Shown: positions 11,061 to 21,530, counted from the first letter of the stretch. The stretch: 64,000 bases of DNA from Mesorhizobium sp. ORS 3324 (GCA_000824825.2 LM655174.1:54059-118058); one strand, 5' to 3'. Numbers and translations are program-made. The notes: a model not told the origin generated them from the sequence alone.

Positions 11061-12662
11061 TCAATTCGCCCGTAGCCGTTGCCTTACATTCAATGTGAAG
11101 GCGGTCAGGGCAAACAGCAACATGATCAGCAATCCGTTAATGCGCCGCTGATCGGCGGTCAGCAGGGCACGCCCAGAGACCGGCACATGCGCATCGATGG
11201 CGCCGCGCGCGTCGACCGCCAGGGCATCGACAATGCGCCCACGCGAATCGACAACGGCGGAGATGCCGTTGTTGGCCGCGCGCAACAAAGGCAATCCATT
11301 CTCCACCGCCCGAATCTGCGCCTGCCTGAAGTGCTGGTACGGGCCTGGCGTGTCGCCAAACCAGGCGTCGTTGGTGACGTTCACAATAAGTTCAGCTGAC
11401 GCTACGTCAACCGAGACAAGATCGGGAAAGATAACCTCGTAGCAGATGAACGGAACCGCGCTGAGGCCGTTCGGCACAGCGATCGCGTGCCGCTCGTTGC
11501 CGGCGGCGAAGTTCATCGGCCCGGCGACGAGCTGGCCTATGCCGAAACGTTCAAACAGACCCGCGAAAGGCAGATATTCGCCGAACGGCACCAGATGCAC
11601 CTTGTCGACGGCATCGACGATCTCACCCTTGTCGTTGATCGCCACCACGGAATTGTAATAACGGCTGCCGGCATTGCCCGCGCCGCCCTCCTCGCGCACG
11701 ACGCCGGCGATCAGCATCTGGCCGTTGCCCAGCATGTCGCCCAGCGCCGTCAGCGCGTCCGGACGCTCGGTGAATAGGAACGGCACGGATGTTTCCGGCC
11801 ACAGGATCAGTTGCGGCTTGGAGTGGCCCTCATCCGGCGCCTTCCCCGATATCCCCATCAGCGTGGCGAAGATGCGGTCGCGCACCGAGGCGTTCCATTT
11901 CTCGCTGAGGTCGACGGCGGGCTGGACGATGCGGACGTCTATCGAGCGGGTGGCCGGCTCGGCCGGGCTTGCGAGCTTGAAATAGCCGAAGCCGACATGG
12001 GCTGCGACAAGGACGACGAACAGGGCAAGCCCAAGCCTCAGATGCCGGCGCGCGGCAACAAGCGCGGGAAGCGAAAAGACGAAGACCGCAAGCGCGTTCA
12101 TGCCGATCATGCCGGTCAACGAGACGCTTTGCATCAGGAGCGGCACCGGCATCGCAGCGTAGCCGACGGCATTCCACGGAAAGCCCGTGAAGAGGAAGTC
12201 GCGCAACCATTCGGCAAGACCGAAGCCGAAGGCGAGTGCTGCGATGCGGCCGATGTCGCTGCTCCAGAAAAGCCGCGCCACGACCGTGGCAAGGCCATAG
12301 AAGAAGGCGAGCGCCAAGGGAATGCCGACCACGGCGAAGGGCAAGGCCCAGGCGAAGCTGTCGGCCTCGACCAGAAGCGCCTTGCCGATCCACCAGAGGC
12401 CAGCGAGGAAATAGCCGAAGCCGAACCACCAGCCGATGGCGAAGGCCGGCCGAAGGCGGCGCAGCCAGCCGTCGGAGGCTTCACCCGTTGAGCCGTCGAG
12501 CAGCCAGACGAGCACCGGAAACGACACGAAGCAGACGGCGAAGAAATCGTAAGGCGCCTGGGCGAGGACCGCGAGCGCTCCGGCGACAAACGCCACAAAC
12601 GCCCGCCGCCACCCCCACAGCAGAATTATCCGGCCGGCAAAGCGCTGCATATAGCTTCCCAA
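11061..12662 (-). CDS. lnt: Apolipoprotein N-acyltransferase Lnt
   Basis: Inner-membrane enzyme that adds the third acyl chain to lipoproteins. The 533 residues have N-terminal hydrophobic segments (about 1-215) and a nitrilase-like periplasmic domain (about 230-500). Candidate catalytic residues are Glu in WPETSVPF, Lys in [14 protein letters not shown] and Cys in [12 protein letters not shown] final membrane helix lies near the end. The Sinorhizobium homologue is ActA, needed for acid tolerance (family knowledge). In relatives corC lies directly upstream; here about 1.2 kb intervenes. Confidence 0.95.
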   Translation of the reverse strand: MGSYMQRFAGRIILLWGWRRAFVAFVAGALAVLAQAPYDFFAVCFVSFPVLVWLLDGSTGEASDGWLRRLRPAFAIGWWFGFGYFLAGLWWIGKALLVEADSFAWALPFAVVGIPLALAFFYGLATVVARLFWSSDIGRIAALAFGFGLAEWLRDFLFTGFPWNAVGYAAMPVPLLMQSVSLTGMIGMNALAVFVFSLPALVAARRHLRLGLALFVVLVAAHVGFGYFKLASPAEPATRSIDVRIVQPAVDLSEKWNASVRDRIFATLMGISGKAPDEGHSKPQLILWPETSVPFLFTERPDALTALGDMLGNGQMLIAGVVREEGGAGNAGSRYYNSVVAINDKGEIVDAVDKVHLVPFGEYLPFAGLFERFGIGQLVAGPMNFAAGNERHAIAVPNGLSAVPFICYEVIFPDLVSVDVASAELIVNVTNDAWFGDTPGPYQHFRQAQIRAVENGLPLLRAANNGISAVVDSRGRIVDALAVDARGAIDAHVPVSGRALLTADQRRINGLLIMLLFALTAFTLNVRQRLRAN

Positions 12663-13032
12663 GTCGCGCGAATCAGGCAGCCAGAGATTTAACAGGCCGC
12701 GCCGGCTCCTCCAAATGAGGGTGATTTTGAGGGACGTCCTTGTAAATGCTCCATCGCCTGAAGGCGGCAGCTTCAGGTTGCAGCTTAAAAGCCGGATCGG
12801 TTCGCCGTCCGGCGGACCGACGCAAACTCAGGTCACGTTGACGTTGTGGTCAGGCTCGGGCGGCGTCTGGTTCTTGATCCATCTTGTCTGTCACCTTGCC
12901 GCTCGACGCAACCTGATAACCCTCGTCCACAGATGCTGGCCCGACTAGCGTTTTCGCAATATCGGTCGTCCCATCGAGGATGGGCACTTACGGTCCAGCG
13001 GGGGATCTCGCCTCCAACGAATTCTTACGCCC
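12663..13032. other. 370 bases without a convincing gene
   Basis: Between lnt and a small lipoprotein gene. Only short open frames of 71-77 codons with atypical composition are present. On the minus strand a short frame (about 12880-12995; ...LVGPASVDEGYQVASSGKVT...) resembles coding sequence but has no clear start or family. AGGCCC-TTGC-GGGCCT at the lipoprotein stop (about 13035-13050) can form a hairpin. Possibly a remnant of inserted DNA. Confidence 0.4.
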
Positions 13033-13641
13033 CTATAGGCCCGCAAGGGCCTGAGCCGTGAGTAGCCGAGCTACCAATCGGTACTGCTCGACGAGAAAAT
13101 CATCATTGGTGAACCATTCGGCATAGGGCGCCATGCGAACTCCTTTCGTTTCAGAATCCTTGATTTGGCTCTCGCCGGCGAACATTAACCGTTTGCCGTC
13201 CGATGAACGAACCATCTCAGCGCTGACGGTCATTGCAATCCCTCGCCCATCGTTGGCGCCAACTGGAACGCTCAATGCGTGGTACACGTTGATCTTCAGC
13301 TGGGCGGAAGCGCCTGATGCTGTGTCCGTTACGTGATATCCTTTGCTAATGAGGTCCTGCTTTGCTTGACCCTCGATGAGTTCGCGGAGATTCGTGCGCG
13401 CATCCACTACTTGCTGAAGACGAGATTCAGCCTCCGACACCGTTGCGGGTACTTTCCCAGAGCTTGCTTCTGCCTCACTTAAGTTTGGCCCAAAGACAGA
13501 GGCTTTCGATAACTGTACGGGCTCCACATATACGAAGCCTATGGAGGCTTTCCGCTGTGGATCAATAGTGGACGCTGCGCAAGCGGTGAGGGCAATCGCG
13601 ACAATGGCAATAATGCTGCGGCGAAGCAATGGAACCTCCAA
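13033..13641 (-). CDS. Hypothetical lipoprotein
   Basis: The 202-residue product is not recognised. The N-terminus LLRRSIIAIVAIALTAC is a signal peptide with a lipobox ending at Cys21, so an outer- or inner-membrane lipoprotein is predicted. The mature part has a helical, polar stretch (about 60-105, EAESRLQQVVDARTNLRELI) and then a beta-rich half (ASAQLKINVYHALSVPV, AMTVSAEMVRSSDGKRLMFA). The pattern is reminiscent of DUF4410-type proteins, but I cannot confirm that. It is visibly AT-richer than its neighbours and interrupts the corC-lnt pair, suggesting acquisition. Confidence 0.65.
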   Translation of the reverse strand: MEVPLLRRSIIAIVAIALTACAASTIDPQRKASIGFVYVEPVQLSKASVFGPNLSEAEASSGKVPATVSEAESRLQQVVDARTNLRELIEGQAKQDLISKGYHVTDTASGASAQLKINVYHALSVPVGANDGRGIAMTVSAEMVRSSDGKRLMFAGESQIKDSETKGVRMAPYAEWFTNDDFLVEQYRLVARLLTAQALAGL

Positions 13642-13839
13642 ATCATCAAGATCTATTCGGAGTATTACATTACAGCTTGCGCGGTCAGATAGAGCCTGGA
13701 GTACAAATGAGATTTGATATTATAGCCTGCTGCATAGGGCATGGAGCCAGGCCAAAGCCATGCGCGGATCCCGAAAGAAGACGCCGGAACCCAGGACTGT
13801 GTGCTTGAACGGGTCATAGACCGGCATGAGGCGAAAAGA

Positions 13840-14922
13840 TCAAGCCTGCTCGGTGCGCGCAGCGCGGCGGCGCTGCCGCTCGCCCTTCGGGCTCTGCACG
13901 ATGCGGACCCGCTTGACACGGCGCGGGTCAGCGTCGAGCACGTGGAACTCGAAGCCCGGTATGGCCTGCACCACTTCGCCGCGGGCCGGAACCCGGCCAA
14001 GCGTGTTGAAGATCATGCCGCCGATGGTGTCGACATATTCACCATGCTCGCCGGCGGCGAAATCCTCGCCGATCATCTTGGCGACCTCGTCGATCTCGGC
14101 CTTGCCGTCGACCACGAACACGCCGTCGCCGGCCTGGGTGATCATCGGCTCGTCCTCATCGTGCTCGTCCTCAATGTCGCCGACCACCATCTCGACGATG
14201 TCCTCAAGCGAGGCGAGGCCGTCGGTGCCGCCATATTCGTCGATGACGAGCGCCATCTGGGTGCGCGTCGTCTGCATGCGCCCCATCAGGTCCGAAGCAA
14301 GCATGGAGGGCGGCACGAACAGCACCGGGCGGATCAGGTCGAGATCGCCGATGGTGCGCGCGAGATCGACCTGGGCGAGATCGAGAGCGGCGGGCGCCGG
14401 CGTCTTCCTGTTCGCGCGGCCCCGCTTCACGCGGGCGACCTTGGTGATGTGGGCAAGAACATCGCGGATGTGGACCATGCCGCGCGGGTCGTCCAGCGTC
14501 TCTGAATAGACCGGCATGCGGGAATGGCCGGACTGCTCGAAGAGGCCAAGCAGATCGCCAAGCTTGGTGGTGATCTCGACCGCTTCTATGTCGGCGCGCG
14601 GCACCATGACGTCCTCGACGCGCACTTCGCGCAGCCGCAGGATGTTGTTGAGCATGGCGCGTTCGCCCGGCGAGAAGGATTCGGCGTCGCTCGCCGTCTC
14701 GGCCAGCGCATCGGCGATCTCCTCGCGCAGGTTGGTGCCGTTGCGATGCCTGAACAGGCCTAGCACGCGATCGAAGAGCGAAGGACCAGCATGCGAGGGC
14801 TCAGCGGCCGCGCTGCCGGTCGGAATACTCGGACTGGAGCCTTCTTCCGATTTCTCGGAAGGCTTGACCGCGCCGCCGGCGTCCGGACGGGCGGCAGGTT
14901 CTGGTTTGTCGTTCATCGCCAT
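13840..14922 (-). CDS. CBS-domain transporter-associated protein (CorC/TlyC family)
   Basis: The 360-residue protein lacks membrane spans, like CorC. A Pro/Ser-rich N-terminus precedes two CBS domains (about 108-230, VRVEDVMVPRADIEAVEIT and TQMALVIDEYGGTDGLASLE). A CorC/HlyC C-terminal domain follows (about 260-345). Roles proposed for the family include Mg/Co efflux control and ribosome-linked functions; the specific role here is unknown. It follows ybeY, the normal order phoH-ybeY-corC-lnt. Confidence 0.9.
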   Translation of the reverse strand: MAMNDKPEPAARPDAGGAVKPSEKSEEGSSPSIPTGSAAAEPSHAGPSLFDRVLGLFRHRNGTNLREEIADALAETASDAESFSPGERAMLNNILRLREVRVEDVMVPRADIEAVEITTKLGDLLGLFEQSGHSRMPVYSETLDDPRGMVHIRDVLAHITKVARVKRGRANRKTPAPAALDLAQVDLARTIGDLDLIRPVLFVPPSMLASDLMGRMQTTRTQMALVIDEYGGTDGLASLEDIVEMVVGDIEDEHDEDEPMITQAGDGVFVVDGKAEIDEVAKMIGEDFAAGEHGEYVDTIGGMIFNTLGRVPARGEVVQAIPGFEFHVLDADPRRVKRVRIVQSPKGERQRRRAARTEQA

Positions 14923-14943
14923 CAGGTCAATTGATCTTTTTTG

Positions 14944-15441
14944 TTACGCGTAGGGATCAGGAATGGCAAGCCTCGCAAGCGCAGCACGCTCGATCGCCTC
15001 CATCTCCTCCGCCTCTGCGTCGGTCTCGTGATCATGGCCCAAAAGGTGGAGCAGGCCATGAATGACGAGATGGGTGATATGGTTCTCCAACGGCTTGTCT
15101 TCCAGTGCAGCTTCGCGCGCGACCGTCTCGGAGGCCAGCACGATATCGCCTAGCATCGGCGGCAGCTTGCCGCCTTTCGGGAAGGAAAAAGCCGGGAAAG
15201 ACAAGACGTTGGTCGGCTTGTCCTTGCCGCGCCATTCGGCGTTGAGGGTACGGATATGGGCATCGTCGGAAAAAACGATGCTGAGTTCGGAAGTACCCCT
15301 CGCGCCGGTCTCGGCAAAGGCGGCGGCGACTGCCCGATCAACGAGGCCCGTCAGCTCGGCTTCCGACGGCCAAGCGCCGGCCTCGACGAAAATATCGATG
15401 TCGACCGGCGTCTCGCCGCTGGATACCAGGTTTTCAGCCAT
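14944..15441 (-). CDS. ybeY: Endoribonuclease YbeY
   Basis: Metal-dependent RNase in 16S rRNA 3'-end maturation and ribosome quality control. The 165 residues carry the zinc motif [12 protein letters not shown] (H3xH5xH, about residues 127-138). The start at 15441 ([20 protein letters not shown]) is chosen because the upstream extension is the antisense shadow of phoH. The start lies 10 bases after the phoH stop, so the two are co-transcribed. Confidence 0.95.
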   Translation of the reverse strand: MAENLVSSGETPVDIDIFVEAGAWPSEAELTGLVDRAVAAAFAETGARGTSELSIVFSDDAHIRTLNAEWRGKDKPTNVLSFPAFSFPKGGKLPPMLGDIVLASETVAREAALEDKPLENHITHLVIHGLLHLLGHDHETDAEAEEMEAIERAALARLAIPDPYA

Positions 15442-15451
15442 GGGGCTTGGA

Positions 15452-16501
15452 TCAGCTCTCGGCGCCGAGGCCCCTGGCGAGCTTACCGTCGCGGTCGTAG
15501 GCCTTGACGATCTCGGCGACCAGCGGATGGCGCACCACATCGCCTTCGTTGAAGCGGACCGTGACGATGCCTGGCACACCATCGAGAATGCGCAGCGCCT
15601 CGACGAGGCCCGATTTGGTGTTGGGCGGCAGGTCGATCTGGCTCGGATCGCCGGTGACGATCATGCGCGAGTTCTCGCCGAGACGGGTCAGGAACATCTT
15701 CATCTGCATCGGCGTGGTGTTCTGGGCCTCGTCGAGGATCACTGCCGCATGCGCCAGCGTGCGGCCGCGCATGAAGGCGAGCGGCGCAATCTCGATCACC
15801 TCGGCGGCGATCGCCCGCTCGACCTTGTCGGCCGGCATCATGTCGTAGAGCGCGTCATAGAGGGGCCGCAGATACGGGTCGACCTTCTCCTTCATGTCGC
15901 CGGGCAGGAAGCCCAGCCGCTCGCCGGCCTCGACCGCCGGGCGCGACAGCACGATGCGCTCGACCATGCCGCGCTCCAAGAGCATCGCCGCGTGCGCCAC
16001 CGCCAGATAGGTCTTGCCGGTGCCGGCAGGGCCGATGCCGAAGACCATCTCGGAACGCTCCAGCGCGCGCATATAGGCGTCCTGGTTGAGCGAGCGGGCA
16101 TAGATCGTGCGCTTGCGCGTGGCGATCTGGGCGGCGGAGACCTTGCCCTTGCGCTCCATGGTCGGCAGCGTCAGCTGGTCGTCGGCGGCGATCGCCATGC
16201 GCACGGCGCCGTCGACGTCCGACTGGCCGATCTCGGCGCCCTTCTGGAGGATGCCGTAGAGGGTATCGAGCGCCCGGCGCGCCTGCTCGGCGGCCGAGGC
16301 CGAGCCTTTGATCGCAAGCTGATTGCCGCGCGAGCGGATGTCGACGCCGAGCTTCTGCTCGAGCCTGGCCAGGTTCTCGTCGAACTGGCCGTAAAGGGCG
16401 CTGGCAAGCTTGTTGTTGTCGAAGGTCAGTACGATGTGCGCCATGTCGGAGGCCCCGGACGCCTGGTTCTGGGGCAGGTTCTTCAGTTCAGCAGCGCTCA
16501 A
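15452..16501 (-). CDS. phoH: PhoH-family ATPase
   Basis: The 349-residue cytoplasmic ATPase has a KH-like N-terminal region (about 20-110) and a PhoH domain with Walker [12 protein letters not shown] (about 157-167) and Walker B VILDEAQN. Linked in many bacteria to RNA metabolism with YbeY; biochemical role unresolved. Lies 79 bases downstream of miaB in a conserved miaB-phoH-ybeY-corC operon. Confidence 0.93.
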   Translation of the reverse strand: MSAAELKNLPQNQASGASDMAHIVLTFDNNKLASALYGQFDENLARLEQKLGVDIRSRGNQLAIKGSASAAEQARRALDTLYGILQKGAEIGQSDVDGAVRMAIAADDQLTLPTMERKGKVSAAQIATRKRTIYARSLNQDAYMRALERSEMVFGIGPAGTGKTYLAVAHAAMLLERGMVERIVLSRPAVEAGERLGFLPGDMKEKVDPYLRPLYDALYDMMPADKVERAIAAEVIEIAPLAFMRGRTLAHAAVILDEAQNTTPMQMKMFLTRLGENSRMIVTGDPSQIDLPPNTKSGLVEALRILDGVPGIVTVRFNEGDVVRHPLVAEIVKAYDRDGKLARGLGAES

Positions 16502-16580
16502 CCGTCTCTCCTCATCTGCCGAGGCTTGTAGCTATGCATGTCGTTGTCTCAACACCGCGAGCACTTTTGAGCGACATGCA

Positions 16581-17990
16581 TCAGGCCAACTCGGCGAACA
16601 GGCTGTTGGGGCCCGTCTTCGTGATTCGTACGTCGATAATGTCACCGATTCCTCCGGCCTTGTCGTCAACAATTACCGGCTGCAGCCAGGGTGAGCGGCC
16701 AACGATCTGGCCGGCATGGCGGCCCGGCTTCTCGATCAATGTGCTGACCGTGCGGCCGACCAGGCTGGCGATGAAAGCCTTCTGCTGCTCGTTGATCAGC
16801 GCCTGCAGGCGCTGCAGTCGCTCGTCCTTCACCGCTTCGGGAATATGGCCGTCCATCTCGGCGCCCGGCGTGCCGGGGCGCGGCGAATATTTGAACGTGA
16901 AAGCGGAGGCGTAATTCACGTCGCGCACGAGCTTGAGCGTCGCCTCGAAATCCTCATCGGTCTCGCCGGGGAAGCCGACAATGAAATCGCCGGACATGGC
17001 GATATCGCCACGCGCGGCGCGGATGCGATCGATGAGAGCCAGATAGTCGCGTGCCGTATGCCTGCGGTTCATCACCTTCAGTATCCGGTCGGAGCCAGAC
17101 TGCACTGGTAAATGCAAATAGGGCATCAATGCCGGCAGGTCACGGTGCGCGGCGATCAATTCATCATCCATGTCGCGCGGATGGCTGGTGGTGTAGCGCA
17201 ACCGCGCCAGGCCGGGGATCTCCGCCAGGCGGAAAAGCAGGCGGCCCAGGCCCCATTCCTCGCCAGTCTCGCCCTCGCCGTGCCAGGCATTGACGTTCTG
17301 GCCGAGCAGCGTCACCTCGCGCACGCCGGCCTCGGCCAGGCGCTCAGCCTCGGCGACAATCTGGGCCACCGGCCGCGAGACTTCGGAGCCGCGCGTATAA
17401 GGCACGACGCAGAAGGTGCAGAACTTGTCGCAGCCTTCCTGCACGGTGAGGAAGGCGGTGACGCCGCGCTTGGCCACCTCGGCGCGCTTGGGCTGCGGCA
17501 GATGCTCGAACTTGTCCTCGATGGCGTAGTCGGTCTCGACGATCTTCTCGCCGCCGCGGACTCTCGCCAGCACGTCGGGCAGACGATGATAGGTCTGCGG
17601 GCCGATGACGAGATCGACCGCGGGCGCGCGGCGGATGATTTCCGCCCCTTCGGCCTGCGCCACGCAGCCGGCGACGCCGATCAAAAGCTCGCGCCCAGCC
17701 TCGGCGCGCTCGGCCTTCATGTCCCGAATGCGGCCAAGCTCCGAATAGACCTTTTCCGCCGCCTTCTCGCGGATATGGCAGGTATTGAGCAGCACCAGAT
17801 CGGCGTCCTCGACGGCGTCGGTGGCGACATAGCCGTCGGCGGCCAGCGCATCGGTCATACGCTGGGAATCGTAGACATTCATCTGGCAGCCATAGGTCTT
17901 GACGAAGACCTTCTTTGCCGCCCTGGCGGGCGCCGGCTCGCGTTCGGGCGCCATGCCGATGAGGTGACTTTCAATCGCGTTCAATTCCAT
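16581..17990 (-). CDS. miaB: tRNA-2-methylthio-N6-dimethylallyladenosine synthase MiaB
   Basis: Radical-SAM methylthiotransferase acting on A37 of tRNA. The 469 residues include the N-terminal UPF0004 cluster cysteines ([32 protein letters not shown]), the radical-SAM CxxxCxxC in [16 protein letters not shown], and a C-terminal TRAM domain. The start ATG at 17990 ([12 protein letters not shown]) is chosen; the frame extends far upstream, antisense to nothing useful and overlapping plsC. Spacing from plsC is 74 bases. Confidence 0.96.
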   Translation of the reverse strand: MELNAIESHLIGMAPEREPAPARAAKKVFVKTYGCQMNVYDSQRMTDALAADGYVATDAVEDADLVLLNTCHIREKAAEKVYSELGRIRDMKAERAEAGRELLIGVAGCVAQAEGAEIIRRAPAVDLVIGPQTYHRLPDVLARVRGGEKIVETDYAIEDKFEHLPQPKRAEVAKRGVTAFLTVQEGCDKFCTFCVVPYTRGSEVSRPVAQIVAEAERLAEAGVREVTLLGQNVNAWHGEGETGEEWGLGRLLFRLAEIPGLARLRYTTSHPRDMDDELIAAHRDLPALMPYLHLPVQSGSDRILKVMNRRHTARDYLALIDRIRAARGDIAMSGDFIVGFPGETDEDFEATLKLVRDVNYASAFTFKYSPRPGTPGAEMDGHIPEAVKDERLQRLQALINEQQKAFIASLVGRTVSTLIEKPGRHAGQIVGRSPWLQPVIVDDKAGGIGDIIDVRITKTGPNSLFAELA

Positions 17991-18064
17991 CGGCCGGCTT
18001 CTAACGCCTTTCCGTGACAAAAAACAGACGATTCTGGCAGGCTGCGGCGCCTCGCGTCCGGTTT

Positions 18065-18877
18065 TCAGGCGATGCGCTGACGACTGGGACGCGGATCTGC
18101 GAGCGCGGCCTGCATCATCTCGCGCACCTTTGCTTCCATCAATCTTGCCGTTTCCTTGCGGTTCGAGCCCTTGGAGAACGGCACCGGCTCGCCGAAATGC
18201 ACCTCGGCATCGAGCGCGCCTTCGGCGAGCAGGGTCTTCAGGTGCGGCAACAGATCCTGGTCGCCGATCCAGGCTGCAATCGGCCGATGGCGGCGGCCCA
18301 TCGCGACGCCATGCACCCGCGTATAGGCGATCGCCACCGGCTGGATGAAAACCTGTTCCGCGGCACCATCCGAGATGGCCATCGAGGCCGCGCCGAACAA
18401 GGTGCTCTTGAACGGCAGCACCAGATTGCCGTCGCCGGTCGATCCCTCGGCGAACAGCACCATCACATCGCCCCTGGCCATGCGCCCGGCGATCTCGCTC
18501 GCCTGGTTGCCCGAGCTGCGCTTGCGCTCGCGCTCGATAAAGACGGTGCGCTGCAGCTTGGACAGCATACCGATCAGCGGCCAGCCTTCCATATCGGCCC
18601 TGGCGATGAACTTCACATCGACAAGGGAGCCAAGCACCATGATGTCGGTCCAGGAGATGTGGTTGGCCGCGACCAGCAACGGGCGCTCCCTGGACAGCGC
18701 GCCCTTCACATGGACGCGCATGCCGAGCGCCTTGAGGACCATATTGTGCCAGATTTTCAAGACGACCGTCTCCGGCCATAGCCTAGTCTTCATCGACAGG
18801 AGCTGCAGCGGCACCATCACCAGCGAGCCGGCGACGACAATGCCGAGCGCCAGGAAAAGCCGCAATTTCTTGATCAT
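18065..18877 (-). CDS. plsC: 1-acyl-sn-glycerol-3-phosphate acyltransferase family protein
   Basis: Makes phosphatidic acid from lysophosphatidic acid, at the inner membrane. From ATG 18877 ([20 protein letters not shown]) it has 270 residues, with an N-terminal membrane helix, the acyltransferase motif NHISWTD (HxxxxD) and the substrate motif FAEGSTGDG. An upstream frame extension to 18928 lacks family features. It lies between rimI and miaB; rhizobia have several PlsC-like proteins (e.g. for ornithine lipids), so exact substrate is not certain. Confidence 0.85.
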   Translation of the reverse strand: MIKKLRLFLALGIVVAGSLVMVPLQLLSMKTRLWPETVVLKIWHNMVLKALGMRVHVKGALSRERPLLVAANHISWTDIMVLGSLVDVKFIARADMEGWPLIGMLSKLQRTVFIERERKRSSGNQASEIAGRMARGDVMVLFAEGSTGDGNLVLPFKSTLFGAASMAISDGAAEQVFIQPVAIAYTRVHGVAMGRRHRPIAAWIGDQDLLPHLKTLLAEGALDAEVHFGEPVPFSKGSNRKETARLMEAKVREMMQAALADPRPSRQRIA

Positions 18878-18951
18878 CAGCGCGCAGGCCCTATCATTAC
18901 AGCGCCGCGCGCCGTCTCCTGCGCGCAAGGACGCTGCAACATCCCAGTTCG

Positions 18952-18999
18952 GCGCATGATCCTTTCCGAAAATCGGACCCGATTTTCGAGGTCATGCGC
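18952..18999. repeat. 48-base dispersed palindrome downstream of rimI
   Basis: Outer arms GCGCATGA/TCATGCGC and inner arms CCGAAAATCGG/CCGATTTTCG form a near-perfect 48-base palindrome, 8 bases past the rimI stop. I recall this element as dispersed in Mesorhizobium/rhizobial genomes. It could act as a processing or termination hairpin for tsaB-rimI. Confidence 0.7.
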
Positions 19000-19007
19000 G
19001 CGTCTGG

Positions 19008-19505
19008 CTAGCGAAGATCGCGACGCATGACAAGCGCGCCGGTCGGGCCGTGCTCGGTCGACCTGTAGTAGTTCGGGCGCTGGCCGACCTGGCGGAAGCC
19101 GAGCCTGCGATAGAGCGCGATCGCCGGCGCATTGGTCTCGTCGACCTCGAGGAAGAGCGCCTCGGCGCGCTGCGCGTGCAGCTCACGCAGCACCGCGTCC
19201 ATCAATTGCCAGCCGAGTCCCTGGCGGCGATGCGCGCGGGCGACCGCGACCGTCAGGATCTCGCCCTCCCCGGCCGCAAGCCGCGCCAGCACGAAACCGA
19301 CGGGTGGCTTTGCTCCTTGTCCGGTCTCGCGCGCCGCGTAACCAAACACGGTGTCCTGTTCAAGCAGCGCCGCGAACTCGCCATCGGTCCAGGGCCGGAC
19401 GAAATCCTCGCGATGCAGCATCGAAACGGCAGCGCTGTCAGCAACCGTCAGCGGCTCCAGCGCATAGTCCCTGCGTCGCGGGTGAAGGAACGGTATGCGC
19501 ATCAA
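19008..19505 (-). CDS. rimI: Ribosomal-protein-alanine N-acetyltransferase RimI
   Basis: GNAT acetyltransferase of the RimI type (165 residues), acetylating the N-terminus of S18 in E. coli; targets here unproven. Acetyl-CoA loop RRQGLGWQLMDAVLRE (about 92-107) and C-terminal NAPAIALYRRLGF (about 124-136). Its ATG overlaps the stop of tsaB by four bases; the tsaB-rimI pairing is widely conserved. Confidence 0.93.
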   Translation of the reverse strand: MMRIPFLHPRRRDYALEPLTVADSAAVSMLHREDFVRPWTDGEFAALLEQDTVFGYAARETGQGAKPPVGFVLARLAAGEGEILTVAVARAHRRQGLGWQLMDAVLRELHAQRAEALFLEVDETNAPAIALYRRLGFRQVGQRPNYYRSTEHGPTGALVMRRDLR

Positions 19506-20179
19506 CGATCCTGTCTCGGCAGAATGAAACCGGCCTGCGGCTTGGCATCGGCGGCGCGCAGGTAAAGCGGCTTCGGCTTTTCGCCCGGCCCCTTGGCGGC
19601 GGCCAGCCTGGCATAAGTGGCGATGTCCGCCGTTGCGGCAACCGGCCCGATGTCGAAGTTATTTCCGGCGGCTGCGGCGATCTGCGGCGCGGCGGTGCCC
19701 GAGAGAACCGCGTTCGCTTCGACTGCCATTCCGGTCGCCTCTGATATCGTGGCCACTGCAGGACCGTAAGCCAACGCTAACGCTTTATCGAAAAGGGCGG
19801 CATGGAACTCCTCGCGGCCGGCATCGAGCGCGGCAAGCACGGCGCGGCCGGGAAAGGCAGTTGCAGCCTCCGCCGCCAGCGCTTCCAGCGTCGTCACGCC
19901 GATGGCCGGGATCTTCAGGGCCAAAGCCAGGCCGCGCGCGGTGGAGACGCCGACGCGCAGGCCGGTGAAGGAACCAGGGCCGATCGAGACGGCGACGGCA
20001 TCCAGGTCCTGATAGCCGATCCCGCCTGTCTTCAAGACGGCCTCGATGACGGCCATCAGACGCTCGGCATGCCCCTTGCCGAGGTCCAGCACCCGGCGGC
20101 CAAGCTCGGTGCCCGCGCCCGCGTCGTAGACACAGGCGGCACAGAGACTGGCGGCACAGTCGATGGCGAGCAGCTTCAT
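19502..20179 (-). CDS. tsaB: tRNA threonylcarbamoyladenosine biosynthesis protein TsaB
   Basis: Partner of TsaD/TsaE in t6A37 formation. The 225 residues start MKLLAIDCAASLCAACVYDA, with the ASKHA-fold signature VSIGPGSFTGLRVGVSTARG (about 67-86). The ATG at 20179 is chosen because an upstream extension of 28 residues has no similarity. The product is catalytically inert in known systems and scaffolds TsaD. Confidence 0.94.
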   Translation of the reverse strand: MKLLAIDCAASLCAACVYDAGAGTELGRRVLDLGKGHAERLMAVIEAVLKTGGIGYQDLDAVAVSIGPGSFTGLRVGVSTARGLALALKIPAIGVTTLEALAAEAATAFPGRAVLAALDAGREEFHAALFDKALALAYGPAVATISEATGMAVEANAVLSGTAAPQIAAAAGNNFDIGPVAATADIATYARLAAAKGPGEKPKPLYLRAADAKPQAGFILPRQDR

Positions 20180-20319
20180 AGGGGTAGCTTCATGTGGCCG
20201 GTTGACCAGCTGGATCGAAACACATTCCCTGTGCCCGGCATGGCTCGCCGCCGCAAGGGCCAAGCCGCATAAATGTTACGCGGCTTTGCATGGCGCGATG
20301 CCAGGACGCGGGGCGGCCA

Positions 20320-21426
20320 TCAGGCCGCTGCGGCGATGCGCAGCATGTGGTTGTCCCAGACGTAGTCGGGCTCGGAGCGCGTAGTGCCAGCACCGGCGAC
20401 TATCTCGCCGGCGCCGGTCGTCGCCATGAAGCCGGCTCCGTCCGCCGCAATGCCGCAAACTTCGACAAGCGATCTGGTCGCGACAACGCGCCCGCTGGCT
20501 GCGTCGATGACAGCCAGCGAATTCCCCTCGGGCGAGGTGACGGCGACCCTACCGGCGGCGGGATTGGCGGCGACCGAGCCGATGTAGTTGCGGAAGCCGG
20601 AAAGAACCTCCTGTGGCATCTCGAGCAGCTCAAGGTCCTTGCCGCGTACGGCGCGGCCGACCAGCGCCGGGCGGTCGGTCGCCGGTCCGCGATACTGGCA
20701 GCCGAACCAGACGGTGCCGGCCAGGTCGCGGTCCATGTGGCGGATGGAGAGCTGGTGCAGCGCCGGCGGCAGCCCGTGCTTTTCGACCAGATCGCCGGTG
20801 ACGCGGTCGACCAGCGTGTAGGACGGCTTCATCGTCGCGATGTTGAGCTCGGCGCGACCATAGTCCGGATGGGTCTCGATGCCGCCATTGGCAATAGCCA
20901 GCGTCCTGCCGTCGCCGAGCAGCAGCAGTTCATGCGGGCCCGTGCCGTAGGTCGGGAACTCGCCGATGCGGCTGAATTTCGACCGAGCGTCATAGATACC
21001 GACAACGCCGGCAGCGTTGTCGAAATCATTCTCCGTCGCATAGAGCAGGGCGCCGTCGTCCGAGAACACGCCATGGCCGAAGAAATGCCGGCCGGCGACG
21101 CTGGCGATGGTCAACGGCTTCTCGCGGCCGGTGTGGTCGAAGACGACGGCGAAGGTGCCGGGCTGGCGGGCAAAGACCACCGAGCGCTTCGACACCGGAT
21201 CGAAGGTGACGTCATGCCCGCGGTCGGGCAGATCGATCGTATGCAGGATCCTGCCGGCCTCGGAGACCACGGCGGCGCCGAAGCCGCCGTCGCGCTTGAC
21301 GAAGGCCGTGGCGAAGACGGCATCCGCGGCAAGCGTGTCCGCCAAGGCGCGCGGCGCCAAGGCGGCGACGAAGCCGGTGCCGGCGGCCCTCAGGAAATCG
21401 CGGCGATCAATGAGCAAGGTCCTCAT
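20320..21426 (-). CDS. Tat-exported DUF1513 beta-propeller-like protein
   Basis: The 368-residue protein begins MRTLLIDRRDFLRAAGTGF, a twin-arginine signal, so it is expected folded in the periplasm. The rest looks like a WD/NHL-type propeller (repeated GxIL/VxIYDARSK-like blades), as in the DUF1513 family, whose members repeatedly neighbour imelysins and DUF1111 di-heme proteins. Biochemical role unknown. It is the last gene of the iron module, separated from imelysin 2 by 410 bases containing a palindromic element, so co-transcription is less certain than for the rest. Confidence 0.85.
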   Translation of the reverse strand: MRTLLIDRRDFLRAAGTGFVAALAPRALADTLAADAVFATAFVKRDGGFGAAVVSEAGRILHTIDLPDRGHDVTFDPVSKRSVVFARQPGTFAVVFDHTGREKPLTIASVAGRHFFGHGVFSDDGALLYATENDFDNAAGVVGIYDARSKFSRIGEFPTYGTGPHELLLLGDGRTLAIANGGIETHPDYGRAELNIATMKPSYTLVDRVTGDLVEKHGLPPALHQLSIRHMDRDLAGTVWFGCQYRGPATDRPALVGRAVRGKDLELLEMPQEVLSGFRNYIGSVAANPAAGRVAVTSPEGNSLAVIDAASGRVVATRSLVEVCGIAADGAGFMATTGAGEIVAGAGTTRSEPDYVWDNHMLRIAAAA

Positions 21427-21530
21427 GAGATGGCCCTCAGGTGCATTGGCCCGTTCCGCGACACGACAAGTACCGGTCGGGCACAGTGATGATTGCAGTC
21501 GTTGGAGGTCAGCCGAAGCCCCCGGAACTT

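Noticed and set aside
12715..12948. 77-codon plus-strand gene
   Set aside because: No ribosome site, no recognisable product and mixed hydrophobic/random composition.
16581..18779. One 732-residue fusion of an acyltransferase-like segment with MiaB
   Set aside because: The upstream half is out of frame with plsC and not similar to any protein; MiaB begins at 17990.
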